A program made the translations under genes and the position numbers. Under the pieces are notes generated by a model. It saw only the letters and a program-made list of their open reading frames with translations, had not been told where the DNA came from and did no database searches. Of a stretch of DNA of 64,000 nt, positions 21,311 to 34,619 are shown one piece after another; position 1 is the stretch's first letter; each line of letters begins with the position of its first letter. Where the stretch lies: positions 20,235,151 through 20,299,150 of the forward strand of contig OX438755.1 of assembly GCA_949316235.1 (NCBI GenBank), read 5' to 3'. The stretch comes from Oegoconia quadripuncta (Eukaryota > Arthropoda > Insecta > Lepidoptera > Autostichidae).

Positions 21311-22088
21311 TGCCGCCGCGCCGCCGCGCCGCCATGCCGCCATCGCCGATTTGCATGTCTCTTTCCCTACTTATATGCGAGTGCAAAAATGACAAACCTA
21401 TTTATGTGTATCGACAGTGAAAGGTTGAGTGCGCGAGAATCGGAGCCCTGGGCAGTGATTCTCTCACACTCGACATTTCACTGTCAATAGATATTGTCAT
21501 GTCTATCTTTTTCTCACTTAAAGGCGAGTGCAAAATTGACACATATATCGACATTGAAATGTCGAACGCGGGAGAATCGGGCTGATTTGACTTTAAATGA
21601 GCGTTTGCTGAGGGAAATCTATTTGCTTACAGGGAAATAAATAAGTTACAGTAACATGGTTCGGCTTGACATCTGTCGAATCTGACCTAAAGATTACCCG
21701 AATCGGTATACCGGACATCGGACCATTCTGTTAAGATTCCTAACACGTTAAAAATTCTTAACGACAATATTTAGGATGTCTTTTGAAAATTTGCGATATG
21801 ACGAAATACGGGAAAAGTGAGTCATCCATCACTTTGTTTAATATTTCCAGAAGCTTGAGCACCCTGTGATGACGTCATAATGAAAAAAAAATCTCGGCTC
21901 AACATTCATGTATACGATTTGTTATATGACAGTAGTCGAAACTACGCTCGAGGTCCGAAATAACACACTTCTATTTCTGAAGTGACATTCCCGCTGTCAA
22001 TGGACACTCATCCTAAGCTAATGAGGGTAAAACAATGCACCATCGTGCTGCGAACTTGTATTCTTGGCTATGCTTTAGAAAAGAGTAC
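21311..22088. other. Myosin 3' flank with inverted repeats
   Basis: Probable 3' UTR followed by intergenic DNA. It holds an interspersed inverted repeat at about 21412-21475 (CAGTGAAAGGTTGAGTGCG against CACTCGACATTTCACTG) and a partial echo at 21520-21585. Several possible polyadenylation signals (AATAAA) exist, for example in GGGAAATAAATAAG near 21640; none can be chosen from sequence alone. Confidence 0.4.
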
Positions 22089-22262
22089 AGAGGGCGGAGT
22101 GTGAGTTTTGTTTCGACTTAACTTTACTACCGCGTTCACGTTTATGTGATGATTTGTATGGAGAAATGTGCAGCGCCTCTAGCGGATAGTTTGCAAAACT
22201 ATTTTTTTCATAGATACTTTTTGCGTAAACGCGAACGCAGACAAAACTCACACTTCGCACAC
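22089..22262. mobile_element. MITE E, about 175 bp, TIR AGGGCGGAGTGTGAGTTTTG
   Basis: Left end AGGGCGGAGTGTGAGTTTTG; right end the complement of GTGTGCGAAGTGTGAGTTTTG-like sequence. Relatives lie at 30101-30195 (half), 47679-47872 and 59760-59955. The internal frame of 61 codons is not conserved. Confidence 0.75.
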
Positions 22263-25200
22263 TATTTTTGTCGAGTTTTACGTTAAAAGGTCCTTGGGGA
22301 TTATTTTAGTGATTTAAAAATATATGCCTAAGTAAAAATGTCAACATTAAACGATTAGCATGCCTAAAATAAGAATGATTCGTAAATAAGTGTAACTAGA
22401 CTGCTGTAATGTAGGCTATTATTCCATTTAATATTTGGAAAAGAAAATTGCTGAACCATAGAGTATAAATGCAGATAAGTAACCGAGAGAAACGTAGAAT
22501 ATTATACTAACAGTTTGTCAGTTTTAAAAATAAAATATGACAACACTATCACAAGTTTTACGCCTACAAAGATAATGTTCAAAATCGACTGAAAGTTGGC
22601 ATTTCATGTTTTATAATACGATTTTACACGATTAAATTTAATAATAATTATGTACCTTGTTAACTTATTGGAAGTGATAACCCTAGTTTTGTAATATAAT
22701 AAATAGTTCTTGTTATGTTATTTTTTTAAGTGATTTTTTTTTGTCAATGGAATAGTGATGTTAGCTTAGATGTGAATTATTTTTCGATGTTTTTTTTATA
22801 TTCTAAATTTAGAACGGCATGGACTTATTGGATTTTTAGTCAAGAGTATGCATTTGATTTATGATAAAAGGAAGCTAGCCTCTTTACAAAAAAATGTGTT
22901 ATTTATAGAGTTTTGAACGGAAATTAATTACTTTGCGAAGTCACATCACATATTTAATTGGATTGTAATGTAAATATTTCTTTATAATTCCTAATTTATT
23001 TTTTGCCTGTCAGAAGTCTGTTTTCCTTGTACTTATACAAATTTTTTGCAGGGCGGTTGAAACAATTATTTTAAGTGAAATATTGCTAGCCTTATGATGA
23101 CAGATACGAAGACATAATGGAATATTAATTAATTCAAAATTGTAATGATGAATACCTACTCTAAGATGTTCGTGTCAATAGAATTATGTAATTTAACGTA
23201 TACAATATTAACGTACAAATTTTACAGTGATTTTTTTTTATTTATTTGAATGGTTGCAAGAAATGTTTCCTTTGCCTTAAAACTTCGCATATACGAGGTT
23301 TTTTTTTATTTATCGAAATTTTTATCGAAGGCGGATTTTAAAATTTTTAATGTACGTTATTTTTCTTTCATTAAAAAACCGTAATATATCTATTTACATA
23401 TATAAAAGTTATGTCTCTTACGGTTATGTATCACGAAGTTTCCAGGCAAGAGGAAATGTTTCCCAGCATGTAATTTTACTATTTTAGGTCAGTATTAGTA
23501 TGTATTATGAACAACGAAAGTGCTAATAACCTGTTTAATATGTATATAGCTGTTAATGTTAGTTGAAGAGTGGTTTAGTCGTGCCTTCGGACGGTGCCAT
23601 GAGATTTGTAATGTATTGAATACAAGCAATATAATAATTTTATATGAAAAAAAATCACGTCTTTCAGTTTGAAGCGTTCCTTTCTCCATAAGTACAGGGT
23701 GACTTTTAACGAGTTTTTTTTTATAAACTACAGGTAAAACTTTGGAGCTCAATCACACCTCTTTCTTGAAATCTTTAGTGAAGATAAGGGACAAAATGCC
23801 ATGATTAAAAAAAAATATTTGGGGAAATATTTTGTATGATAGATTAAAACTTTGTTGGCATTACAGTTGCACACATAGTTATGCTAAACATACAACTAAC
23901 TCAACAAATTACAGAAATAATGTACAATATTTGTGTCACAGTAATACAAAAGGCTTTATACAGCTCAGTGTGTGACTTTACCACAGACTCTGTGGACTTT
24001 ACCCAATAAAAGGGTAAAACACTGGTATTTCTGCTACGGCCTGAAGTTGGCCACGAAACTACTACGTACAAAGCGTTTTGGGGTGTAGTGTATGGCCCTA
24101 TATAATTGCAGTATCAACTTATTGTGATACACACAAGCCTTGTAGCACACCACACCGCCCTGTAAATGAGCGTTTACGTTAGAAAATTTGGTAGTAATTG
24201 TATGTTTTAGATGGGTACCTACTATCAAAGACAATCCAATGTACATGTAGGTGTACATGATTGCCCCTCAAATTCATGTAAATTCTTTCAAAAGCTGACT
24301 ATACCAAATAAATGTAACAAAACCTAACGTATGCAATAAATGCTTGAAGTCTGAAGTCAGACGAATGATTATTAAATTCTGCGGATAGTGTGAAAAGAAA
24401 ATCGAGGATTTTCTTTAAGATAGATAAAGCATTTATTTACGCCACTGCGTTCACACAACTACACAATTTTTAAATTACAAAGAAATATACATACGAATAA
24501 AAGTAAAGAATAGAAAATACAAAGAGCGAGTGTGTGCCGCAGTAGCACAAATGGGTTATAACTCAGTGTGGCACATCACTCAAGGAGCGAAACACTGGTT
24601 TTCAGTTACAACCCCTACAAGTACGAGTGCATAAAAGTACGGGCATGTTCCCGTCTGCGTGTACATTTGTGGTCAATCGTGAGTGAAAAGTGTCCGTTGT
24701 TGATACTGAGTAGTAATTATGATAACAAGTTAAATGAATGACAATGATGTGACAAAAAGGAAAAAGAGAAGTGCATAGGAAATTCCACTACAGGTAACGC
24801 TTTGGAATTCTAATTTTTTGCTTTTCCATTAAATGTGCCCTAAGCTGTTTTTTGAATAAGCTTAATGATCCGATATGCCTTGTATATTATTCCAGCACTT
24901 CGTTGCCTGGTAGCGGAAAGAGCCAGCAAATGCGACGATCTTGTGGTTATGAATCGTCAGACATGATTGAATAAGATGGGCCCAGATCATTGCATTCGAA
25001 TCTTATCACATCCACCCGTAGTTTTCCAATAACTTTCCCCACTGGACAGACTAATCTAACCATCGATCTGACCAACGGGAAAACCCGACTCAAGACGCGA
25101 CGACGAAACATCGCGGGAAGTTTTTGATATCAACTTATAATCTCTATCCTACTTTAGCACTATAAGCTTGGTGTAGGTAATGGACCCGAAATTACTAAAA

Positions 25201-25402
25201 GTTTTCCCGATTCTGTCGGCAAAACAATCTTTTTACCTCGAAGTTAGTGATTAGTAACAAAACTGTTCAAGTTTTTATGAAGTAAACTTATCAATTGTCA
25301 GGGGCAACCTTCTTACAAAAGCCGGGGACAATATACAATAATACAATAGTACGTAGGACTTCGTTTTATAGTATTTAATCATTAATAACAATAAATATTT
25401 TA
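22263..25402. other. AT-rich intergenic DNA
   Basis: No supportable gene. Two stretches (about 23930-24110 and 24430-24620) look like divergent copies of the same LINE-like 3' region: both carry a CTCAGTGTG string, AAACACTGGT and a block near a poly(T) side. Similar text recurs near 33190-33370 and 48290-48530. Small open frames here have no recognisable content. Confidence 0.35.
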
Positions 25403-25527
25403 GACACTTATACCAAATATCTAATTCCAAGCTAGACAAAGTTGTAATGTGACTATGAATAAATAATCGTAAATATTATACAGACCCCTAGCGGATTCGA
25501 ACCCGCAACCGTTGATTTCGAAAGTAA
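25403..25527 (-). repeat. tRNA-derived SINE, family C, short copy
   Basis: A decayed copy with GACACTTATACCAAATATC at its left and the B-box complement (GGATTCGAACCCGCAACCG) at its right. Confidence 0.55.
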
Positions 25528-25663
25528 AGGCTACACTCGTCGTCGTCGAGTGTACCCTATGTACCTACAAAATAAAGCATTTTTTACTTTGACTGACTTA
25601 GTATTTCAATTTAAATGATTGTTATCTTCATCATACGGCTGTTTTGCAAAATATCCTTCAAGA

Positions 25664-25950
25664 TTTTTTTTATGCACGATGGGTACGTACTTGACCTCAA
25701 TCACACCTAATGTTAAGTGAAGATGAGGTCGAAGGTGGAAGCGTACCGACCCGGAAACCCCAACACATTTGGGGGACTGGCTATCTTATCTCTGACAACC
25801 GGAACACAACAATGCTATTAACATTGCTCTTTGGCGGATTTAGATAAGATCGTGGTAGCTAGCCAGGCGGACATTTTAAAATGCCCTACCACCAACCAAA
25901 CCGAGTACTTAAACATGTACCCGCTGGGATCGAACCCGCGACCTTATTAT
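25664..25950 (-). repeat. Family-A SINE, minus copy
   Basis: A T-run, then TCAATCACACCTAATGTTAA, the full body and a head ending in GGGATCGAACCCGCGACC. It is near full length except for the first half of the head. Confidence 0.8.
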
Positions 25951-26921
25951 TTCACAGTGTCGTGGTTTACACATGAAATATTTGCTTTTGTATTCTAAAC
26001 TAATCTCTAATGGAAGTGTATTCGAGATGACTTCGAGAAACTTTAGTAGACGTGCTAATTTTAGAGCAACAAAATTACTTATCGTTTCAATGCCTGTGCA
26101 ATCTGCCGGAGCTCCCATCGATTTATACCGATAATGGGTGCGACAGGGCCGTCGAATAGGACATTTATATTCCCCTATATATTTACTTATGCTCTACATT
26201 TTCCAGTCATGAACCCAATTAGTTCTAATGCTGACCATGCCTTGCATCAAGCTAAATACTTTCAGCGACCTTTATTAATTTGTACGTAGTAGATCTTGTG
26301 TACGGGTTGGGTACAGTCAATCAGAAGGTGTGCAGTGTATCGATAAGGAAAACGAGAGATTCACATTCACAGTTATTTATTTATCTGACTCAACATTATA
26401 CGAAACAGTATTACATAGAACATAGTGTTCTGTGCATAGAACACAGTAAACGAGGGCGAGTTAGCGAGGAGCGCGACGGGGACATAGTTACTATACTCTT
26501 TGGACGGGGAACAACTGGCGAGCCCACGCGGTGCAATCGTTCGCTAACCCACTGATGACATTTGAGAACGTATTACGTCACATACATTGTGTCCCTACAA
26601 ATTCATTTGTCCACTTCTTCGCTACGCTGACCAATGCGTAATCAAGGTTCTAGAGGGACTCTAGAAATTTTATGCCCCAAAGGCCATCAGTTCTACGTAT
26701 TATGTGTACCTCATGACCTCAATTCTATATCGTAAAGGAGACGAAGACTAGCTCATTTTTTGTGTGGATTACGTCTACAGCCGGCTCTGCCCTGCAGTCA
26801 ACCCTAGGGTAATACGTGATAAATTAAGATGATTGTTCCCTTAATTAAACCTACGGAAGAATGCAATACCCAATCAACACCAGTTCTCTGTGTCGAATAA
26901 TCTGGAAGGAGTCAATCTTCC
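25951..26921. other. Intergenic DNA, nothing certain
   Basis: Holds a frame of 91 codons (26280-26555) without recognisable domains. The string TGGCGAGCCCACGCGGTGC at about 26516-26534 resembles the start of a Gypsy-type leader, but no LTR pair or polyprotein is visible. Confidence 0.3.
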
Positions 26922-27237
26922 GCCTCCGTGGCTCAATGTAAACAACATTGGGTTTACGATTCGGAGGTCGCGGGTTCGATCCCCTGCGGTTTGGTTTGGT
27001 TTGTGGTAGGGCATTTTAAATGTCCGCCTGGCTAGCTACCACCATCTCATCTAAATCTGCCGCAAAGCAGCAATGTTAATAGCATTGTTGTGTTCCGGTT
27101 GTCAGAGATAAGATAGCCAGTCCCTCAAATATGTTGGGGTTTCCGGGTCAGTACGCTTCCACTTTCCACTTCATTTCACTTAACATCAGGTGTGATTGAG
27201 GTCAAGTACGAACCCGTCGTCCATAAAAAAAATGCAC
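26922..27237 (+). repeat. Family-A SINE, full length
   Basis: Head CCGCCTCCGTGGCTCAATG, B-box GGTTCGATCCCC, body, and an A-run at about 27226-27231. A small deletion sits in the head-body joint. Confidence 0.8.
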
Positions 27238-27396
27238 TGGGCTATGTCGGTGACTGTCGTTCTTTTATATCTAGATTTCTTTATCTTGATCTCATAGTCA
27301 AACGCCGAACATCGCTCGTTGCGTGACCTTGATGCTTTTATAAATCCCATAGTGAGATTCAATGTTTCAGTGTTATAAGTCATTATTGGTAACATA

Positions 27397-27816
27397 TTGG
27401 GTCTTTACCTATGAAATTGGGGTTTTTTTTCTTCGTCAACCATATGTACCTATTCCTGCGATTTTCAAAGCTATATCCAAATTTGTTTTTTATTTGGAAA
27501 ATGGAATATTATTTTAAGGTTTCACATGAAATATTTTTTAATTTCTTGGCTAAATCACATAATAAAAAAATTTTGAACAGAGCTTTTTTCATGTGCTTCC
27601 CATAATCATTTCTTAGTTTCGCTGAAACTTTTATAAAGCGGTTACTTTTAAAAATTAACGCTGCCTATACTTAACTTAGCGTTATCCGATAACACGCACA
27701 AAGTTTAGCCTTTCCCGTTGCCGTTCCCAAAAAAAAAAACAAAAATGTTTGTATGGAGAAAACAGTCTTAATTAAATTCTTCATACAAAACGCCAATTTC
27801 ATAGGTAAGGACCTAA
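27397..27816 (+). mobile_element. TA-flanked mariner-type MITE, copy 3
   Basis: An uninterrupted 420-bp copy. Ends TTGGGTCTTTACCTATGAAA and ATAGGTAAGGACCTAA; TA at 27395-27396 and 27817-27818. It is the best reference for the family in this window. Confidence 0.88.
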
Positions 27817-28491
27817 TACATCGATTAAACACTTTGGACGAGAAGGCTTTTGCGCAGTTTCTCGAACAATCACACAGCGTGCACCCAATTCAATCTGGTT
27901 CCTATTGAATTTTGAGTACTACCCGAGGCCATAGTAACGCTTTAGTCTTTAGAAATTAATTAGTAGCAATTTTTAAAGGGGAATTTAATTAAAGAGAGCT
28001 ATAGTAAACTTATTATTTACGAAAGCAATTAATTTGTTTGATATCTTGGCAAATATAGGTGATAAAATTTTTTGAAGAAAATGTGACAAACGAGCGTATT
28101 TCTCAATATGGATCATTGCCACCTGAGATTGCCTAATTCCGCACTATTACCTCAAATACAGTGGGCAAATAAGCATTTGTTGTTTCTGTACTTGTGTTTA
28201 TTGTTTTAGTTGTATTTTTCATATGTATAAAATTTGTTGTACATGGATGCAAATAAATATGCTTATCTATCTATCTATCATTTCTTACTATGTGGACTTG
28301 AAAATTATACCTAGACCACCTTTTTGTCGCTGGGGATCGAACTCGCGACCTTCGATTTATAAACCTTATGTTGTGTATATTGAGCCACGGATAAAATAAC
28401 TGAAAAGGCTCAATACGAGGGAAGGCCAATATCCTGCATTGAGTTGTTTAAGGGCTGATGATGAAACGCTCATGTTCGGTGGCCATCATTG
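27817..28491. other. Intergenic DNA with LINE/SINE remnants
   Basis: A TCTA microsatellite at 28262-28278 follows a LINE-like tail (GTTGTACATGGATGCAAATA). A worn tRNA-like B-box (GGGGATCGAACTCGCGACC) is at about 28332 and a family-D end at 28415-28465. No gene is seen. Confidence 0.4.
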
Positions 28492-28650
28492 ATGATCTGT
28501 TTGGTGTAGTGGTTCGAAACTCCGACCATTTACCAAAAGGTTGCGGGATTCAATCCCGAATTCGAATACGGACATGTGTACCCGAGTTATGGATATTTTA
28601 TTTATAATAAGTATTTATTTACCAAAAAAAAATGTATTTATATTAACCTC
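28492..28650 (+). repeat. SINE family B, truncated
   Basis: Head CTGTTTGGTGTAGTGGTTCG and spacer GGACATGTGTACCCGAGTTA; the tail block AGATGGCGCTG is absent. Confidence 0.7.
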
Positions 28651-28774
28651 TTAAAAAAATAAATATAAACACCTCTGCTGCCTCGTCGCGGCGGGCCGCC
28701 TACTGCCCGGCAGCCCGACACTTCTGCTGCCTCGTGTGGGGGTGCCTGCCCACTCTACGCTGTGCTTTTATTTA

Positions 28775-29210
28775 GTTATTTATTTATTTAACACTTTATT
28801 GTATATAAGCATACACGTCAAACAAAACAAAAAAACAGGAGAATATTAAAATATACAAAAGGCGAGCTTATCTCTATAAGAGATCTCTTCCAGCAAACCT
28901 CAGTAAGGAGACAAATAGATGAGGTAACGTAAAAGTAGACAGCGAGTACACTTACAAAAACAGTAGTTATAAACAAACATACTATAACATATAGAGAAAA
29001 TAACAATCATGTCGATGACATACATACTTAAATTAAGGTGTTGTTATAATATATATAATATAATAATAATATAATAATAATAATAATAAAATAATAAATA
29101 TAATTAAATATATAATCTAATATGATAAAAATAAATACAAAACCTATAAATAAATAAGACATATACTTAAACAAATGTACACAAATCTTATAATGATCTT
29201 TTATACAGTC
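28775..29210 (-). repeat. LINE 3' tail and AT microsatellite
   Basis: On the - strand the left part ends in an AATAAA-type tail (complement of TTTAACACTTTATTGTATA) and contains the AGAGATCTCTTCCAGC block that recurs at 60632-60730. The region 29041-29110 is a TAATAA-type microsatellite. Confidence 0.5.
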
Positions 29211-29589
29211 TTTTTGTTAGTGAACTTGATAGGTGGTCTTAATTAAAAGAACCTACTTACTACTTTTCTCTTTTCTTTGGCTACGCCCCCTAAACCTCCC
29301 CAAGTAGGAGGCGTAACACTTCCACTCACCCTCTCACTCTCTCACTTTGCTCTGTACTGCTTCCCTTTATTCCCTTCCGGAATAAAGGCAGTCACGACAC
29401 TATTTAAAAAAAAAACGAAATCCAACCATATCGCAGTGGGTACACGGGTAAACAGGAATTACCCCTACACGGCGTAGGATTTTCCCAAGGCACCGGGAAA
29501 GGTGTTCGCAATCAAGACTGACGTCACCAGTTAATGGGAATTACACGCATTCAAAATCCTACATTCCTAACCCCTAGTAACTAGTTGAC

Positions 29590-29965
29590 GACGATGGTGG
29601 AATAGTTCATGTAATTCCAACGCACACTCTCCGAAACGCATCCTGTAAAAAACTGAAAGACCGGCGACAGAGGTCGAGGCGCTGCAATTTAGTAGCCCTT
29701 GAGTGCAGTCACTTGCTACTTGACCGAACCATCTTGGTAAAGCACCAAAAGCTATTTCAGAGTGAAATATCGCCTGACCTTAATGAAAATGCCAAGCTTA
29801 TTAGCTGCCCTTTTAGCATCCATTCTATGAAGCCACTTCATCCATTCATCATAAAAACCAACTTACCCTTTTCAAATATCATGGTAACGGGGCCGACCCT
29901 GATCTTGAGTGAAGTTTTATGCCAGTATTTAAAAGCTTTGGGCTGTAAAATGAGCCATTAGTTGA
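29590..29965 (-). pseudogene. Jockey-like LINE fragment, degraded
   Basis: It parallels the better copy at 30280-30800: TGTAAAAAACTGAAAGACCGG and AGAGTGAAATATCGCCTGAC are shared. No open frame survives on the coding strand. Confidence 0.5.
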
Positions 29966-30100
29966 TGGTCAATGTCGGACACCCGTCCCATTGATAGTAC
30001 TTACCCATAGTGGTAGCATAAAACAAGCCAAGATTGTTATATTTCTTTTGTATGATTTAGCACATAACGAATTTTTTATAAACTGACGAGTGGAAGGATC

Positions 30101-30195
30101 AGAGGGCGGAGTGTGAGTTTTGTTTCGACTTAACTTTACAACCGCGTTCACGTTTACGTGACGATTTGTATGAAGAAATATGTAGCGCCTCTAGC
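30101..30195. mobile_element. MITE E, left half
   Basis: Starts AGAGGGCGGAGTGTGAG like the 22089 copy and stops at GCGCCTCTAGC, about half way. Confidence 0.7.
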
Positions 30196-30279
30196 ATGTG
30201 AGAAGGTTGCCCCTAACAATTGATAAGTTTATTTTAAAGTTTTTTTTTTATGATTGACTGGATTCGCGTTTGTCAACAA

Positions 30280-30800
30280 ACTCACCTGATGGAAGGTGTC
30301 GATGTGGCCGAAGATGAAGCACGCGATCTCAGTAGATGCCTATTCACCCTGCTCTTGGAGATCACAAGGTTGTAGGATTGCCACAGCCAAGGCATGGAGT
30401 GCCATGCCTTGGCTGTTCACATTATGAATGAAAAGTCGAACCGCTTAGTGCGTATGTTCGCTATGTTTACTACCATATAGGTGGAATCCCTCCCCACGCC
30501 TAGTTGTCCGAAGATAAAATGGCGATGGTGGAATAAAATTAAATTGCAAATTAAATGCATCCTGTAAAAGACTGAGGGACAGGCGACCTTGCGACGGTGT
30601 TCAAAGCTCTGCAATTTAGCAGTGATCAAATGGTCACCAATGAGTGTTTTAGGACGTCGTCGTTCCACAGAATCGAGTGCAGCCAGCTGGTACTTGGCTG
30701 AACCATCCCAAAGGTGACAACAGTATTCCATGCACGAGAGGCTGTTTCGGCGTAAAATATCGCCTGATCTTGAGGAGAATGCCAAGCTTCTTAGCTGCTG
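30280..30800 (-). pseudogene. Jockey-like reverse transcriptase C-terminus
   Basis: The - strand frame 30785-30417 reads CMEYCCHLWDGSAKYQLAAL, then VERRRPKTLIGDHLI and FEHRRKVACPSVFYRM, the region after the RT palm in Jockey-group LINEs, and IRTKRFDFSFIM. The element is 5'-truncated. Its 3' part (30290-30420) includes the GATGTGGCCGAAGATGAAGC block that recurs at 45188 and 49920. Confidence 0.7.
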
Positions 30801-31768
30801 TTTTAGAATTCGATTCTATGGAGCGTCCAAGGTCGGAGGTTTATCGATAGATATTTTTATCGGAAAGCATTTTTTATCGACATTTAAATTTCTGCCCCTG
30901 ACCCTCTATACTCACTGGATCTGTGTTGAGATATCCAGTGATATATGAACCGTATCTAATTCTATCGAATTTACTTGCCCTTGCTTTCAAAGATCAAACG
31001 CCATCGGCGACGAACCGCAAAGATGTCGTAAAGGGAAAATTTACTTTAACTTATAAATTAAATATACGGTTAATGTTGAGGGTTCAGTAAGCAAATGTGA
31101 ATGCTGTACTTACTATGTAAAAACTTATGTAAAAAGGGATATTACAACATTTCAGACGTCATTGTTGTAACCTTTCTAGATTGTAAATGACTGATTGAAA
31201 AGAGACAAACCCTCTGAGTTTCTCGCTAGCTCTGAAGAGCTGAAGTACTGGTCGCGTTCCGAACTAGTGGTAGTTTAAAAAACATGTGACGTTCATAAGT
31301 GCATATTGTATTGTCTACATGAATAAATGATTTTCATTTCATTTCATTACGTTAATACAATAGTCCCAATCCATATAACAACTTTATTTATAAAAATAAT
31401 ATTAAGAACACTGAACCTTTTTTTTGCAAACACCTACTTATTATACACAGCGCCATCTAATTCACACTAATCAACTAGGCTTGTATTATGGATACCCGAT
31501 AGTAGATATACTACACATTTTTTTTTTAAGTTCAATTGAACGAAAAGTACTAATGCTGCATCACTCAAATCGTAGTCAGCTTACTCTATCTATCGTTTGA
31601 TACGCATCTCGATGGGGTGCTGGAATTATTATAGTTGTCAAGATAAAATGGCTGTTAGCGTCCGCCATATTGGATTTCTCATGACGTCATAAACCCTGTT
31701 ATACGTTTAAATAATAAGTCCATGTGTTATACCTACTCCCAACTCCCGAGACTAGTCCGAAAATAATA
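30801..31768. other. Intergenic DNA
   Basis: Contains a decayed SINE family-B tail on the - strand at about 31438-31510 (CAGCGCCATCTAATTC). Nothing else is identifiable. Confidence 0.4.
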
Positions 31769-32225
31769 TTGGGTCTTTACCTATGAAATTGGAGTTGTTA
31801 ATCATGTACCAATTCCTGCGATTTTCAAAGCTATATCCAAATTTTTTTTTAATTTGGAAAATGGAATAGCATTTCAAGGTTTCACGTGAAATATTTTTTA
31901 ATTTCTATGCTAAATCACATAATAAAAAAAATTTAATAGAGCTCTTTTCATTTGCCTCCCCTATTCATTTCTTAGATTCGCTGAAACTTTTATAAAGCGG
32001 TTACTTTTAAAAACTAACGCTGCCTATACTTAACTTAATGTTATCCGATAATACACACTTTTTTTGAATTTCAATTTGATTTAGATTTTTGATTTAATTT
32101 TGACACAAAGTTTAGCTAAATTTGGGTTTGCCGTTCGCAAAAAAAAAACAAAAATGTTTGTATGGAGAAAACAGTCTTAATGAAATTGTTCATACAAAAC
32201 GCCAATTTCATAGGTAAGGACCTAA
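31769..32225 (+). mobile_element. TA-flanked mariner-type MITE, copy 4
   Basis: TA at 31767-31768 and 32226-32227. Compared with copy 3 it has lost about 10 bases near 31795 and gained about 50 bases near 32050-32105. Confidence 0.85.
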
Positions 32226-33657
32226 TACAAACACGTTGAATACATATAGGTAACACAGTGTTAGTTTTCATAAAAAATGGGTAGGTACCTATGTAGCGTC
32301 AGATAGTGTTATCGCGAATTACAATGTAGACAGGCCCTCTAATCTCTTTCCTCTTTGTGCCTTTCCCTTTCACCAGTAAAGTCATACTCATTACAAAGAT
32401 TCGTTTGATCAATTGAAATTCAATTATGTGTCTAATTCATTCCAAGCATATTTACCATCCCTTTAAGTCTGCTGTTAAATGTAAAACCCTTTGAATTTGA
32501 AAAGGGCTTAAAGACAAGGGACTTTGAATAGGAGGTTGATTATCGCCTCATGAAATTGAGGGCATCAAGTTTTTTACACAATTCTGACTAAAATTTAATT
32601 TGGCTGAAACAATAATAACAAAAACTGGTCTACATTTGGTACAAGGCCTACTTAATTGTGTTCTATTGTTATCATCAAAAATTATTGTAAATTATTTTGC
32701 GCAATAAAGAGTATTTGTATTGTATTGTGCATTCAAGCGTAAATTTAAATTATAGATAATTATTAGATAAATACAAAATGGCAACTTGTTAGGGCAAATG
32801 ATTGTATATTTTATTGATATAGTTACAGAATGCTTCTGCCTATTTTAAACAACTATAGTACCTAAATATACATTTGTGTATCAAGATGTCTACAATAAAT
32901 ATATATTTAAATATTAATTAAGTAAGCATTAAAATTATATTAAGTGAATAATAAATGTTTTATGTGTAGTTGATATGGAGAGTTGTGTTTATAATTAAGT
33001 ATCGCGCAGTGGAGACCTTTTTGGATTTCGAAACCTATTGTATACGTTTCAAATCCAAATAAATACTTTGTTATATTCTTTCTTACTAATATTTAGCTAA
33101 TAAAAACAAGTCAAACTGTGGTCTGCCCCTGGTTACGCCATGCCTGTGATCCTGTGCGATGCGATGCTAATGATGACATTAATAATATAAGAATAAGAAT
33201 AGTTTATTATGAACGCCACAACACGATACAAAAACAAAGACGTAGTAAATAGAAATACAATTATGAAGAAGATCCCGACAATGCTGTCACGTGTTGCGGC
33301 GTGCACAAATGGGTTAGCACTCAGCTCATGCAGTGACGAATCACAGCGTCGGTTCCCAGTGCCCCCAAATGCCTAGTAACGCACGGACGCCACGTCAGTA
33401 CAATAATGAGCAGCATAATAATAAATAATGATAGTCGGTTTAGAGTATGTATTATAGTGTAGTGTAAATATACAAAATAATAATTACGTAATTAGTATTA
33501 TAAATAAATACGTCAGAATATGGATATAGTGAGACTGTGAATGTATAGACCACTATAATATAATTAGGCTATTGCTTCAAGCCAGTCTGCCGAGACGGTT
33601 GCCGCCGGTGACAGTGATACGCCAATGATAATTATTGACGCTGACAGTACCAATAAT
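32226..33657. other. AT-rich intergenic DNA with a LINE 3' tail
   Basis: At about 32640-32735 is a LINE 3' end on the + strand (GCGCAATAAAGAGTATTTGT), also seen in reverse at 39302 and 44290. No gene is seen. Confidence 0.4.
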
Positions 33658-33977
33658 GGTGTCGATTCGGATGTACAACGAACTAACTAAATTTAAAGCA
33701 GATACATCCTTTTCTAACACTATTAACATGAAAGGGACGACTATAAATTTAGGCCTGTCAAATTAAGTTAAGAGCTGTCAAAACAAGTCGCTCCATAGTA
33801 TTTTAATCGTGACGTCTCTAGGTGTACACCTAATATTGATAAAGAAGTGCTTGTTTTGATCCTTTTACTTAATTTGACAGGACTTAATTATATGTCGTCC
33901 TTTTCATGTATTAGTGGTTAGAAAAGGATACATATAAATTAAATTTAGTTAGTTCGTTGTACATCCGAATCGACACC
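33658..33977. mobile_element. MITE with TIR GGTGTCGATTCGGATGTACA, longer member
   Basis: A 320-bp relative of the elements at 4503 and 36947. Inverted arms extend about 65 bases (GGTGTCGATTCGGATGTACA...ACTAAATTT and complement). Flanks (AAT and ACT) show no target duplication. Confidence 0.8.
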
Positions 33978-34039
33978 ACTGTGACGAACCCACACACCAT
34001 AATATGAGTCTAAAACCAGTGAGATAAGTGTACCCTATC

Positions 34040-34330
34040 TTGCTCTCTTTTGTATAACCAAGAGGTTGTTTTTAAATCGGAATTTAAAGGAATGTACTGA
34101 TTTCACACTACGCAGAGGCGGCGGCAAGTCATTCCAACACTTGGACGCAGCAAACTTGAAGCTACCTCGAAAGGCGGTGGGGTGATAGCGCGGCAACGCC
34201 AGCGCTCAGGATGTCGACCGGTATAGCTCAGCACATCACGAGACCACATTAGTTTCTCAGCGAGATAAGGCGGAACGCTATATTTCACAATACCAAACAA
34301 AAGCCCTGCCAAATGTGCGTGCCTTCATTT
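34040..34330 (-). pseudogene. CR1-group reverse transcriptase C-terminal fragment
   Basis: The - strand shows VPPYLAEKLMWSRDV and, in another phase, the F-x-x-AA-x-K-x-W-x-DLPPP end region also seen in the intronic LINE at 19100-19260. Frameshifts separate the pieces. Confidence 0.6.
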
Positions 34331-34619
34331 TTAATATACTGGCTCCATTAATATATGGAGTGACATGATGACATGAATATGAGCTGTCACCGACTGAATG
34401 AGTGTCGCCGTATGCTGTCAACGAGCGTCTAAGCACCACTATTGAGTACGTCAGTCAATCTATTACGTAGAATAACTACTCAGTCTAGTACGACCCATAG
34501 TACGACCACTTCTCATATCAACTGTCAAAATTACATCAGCAAAAAAGGTTATTACAAATTTAGTGACTACTTGAATGACAAACCCGATTTGTCTGTCAGT
34601 CAGTATGTCCAAGTTACTC

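Noticed and set aside
20375..21343. Long - strand frame of 322 codons rich in VVGDDAGG
   Set aside because: It is the antisense of the in-frame VITYHPAS minisatellite; a repeat whose unit is a multiple of three stays open on the other strand by default.
20638..21420. 260-codon + strand frame rich in HHLPPRQR
   Set aside because: Shifted frame of the same minisatellite beyond the myosin stop; no support as a protein.
26380..26550. Gypsy-like leader near TGGCGAGCCCACGCGG
   Set aside because: No matching LTR pair, no gag or pol frame within several kb.
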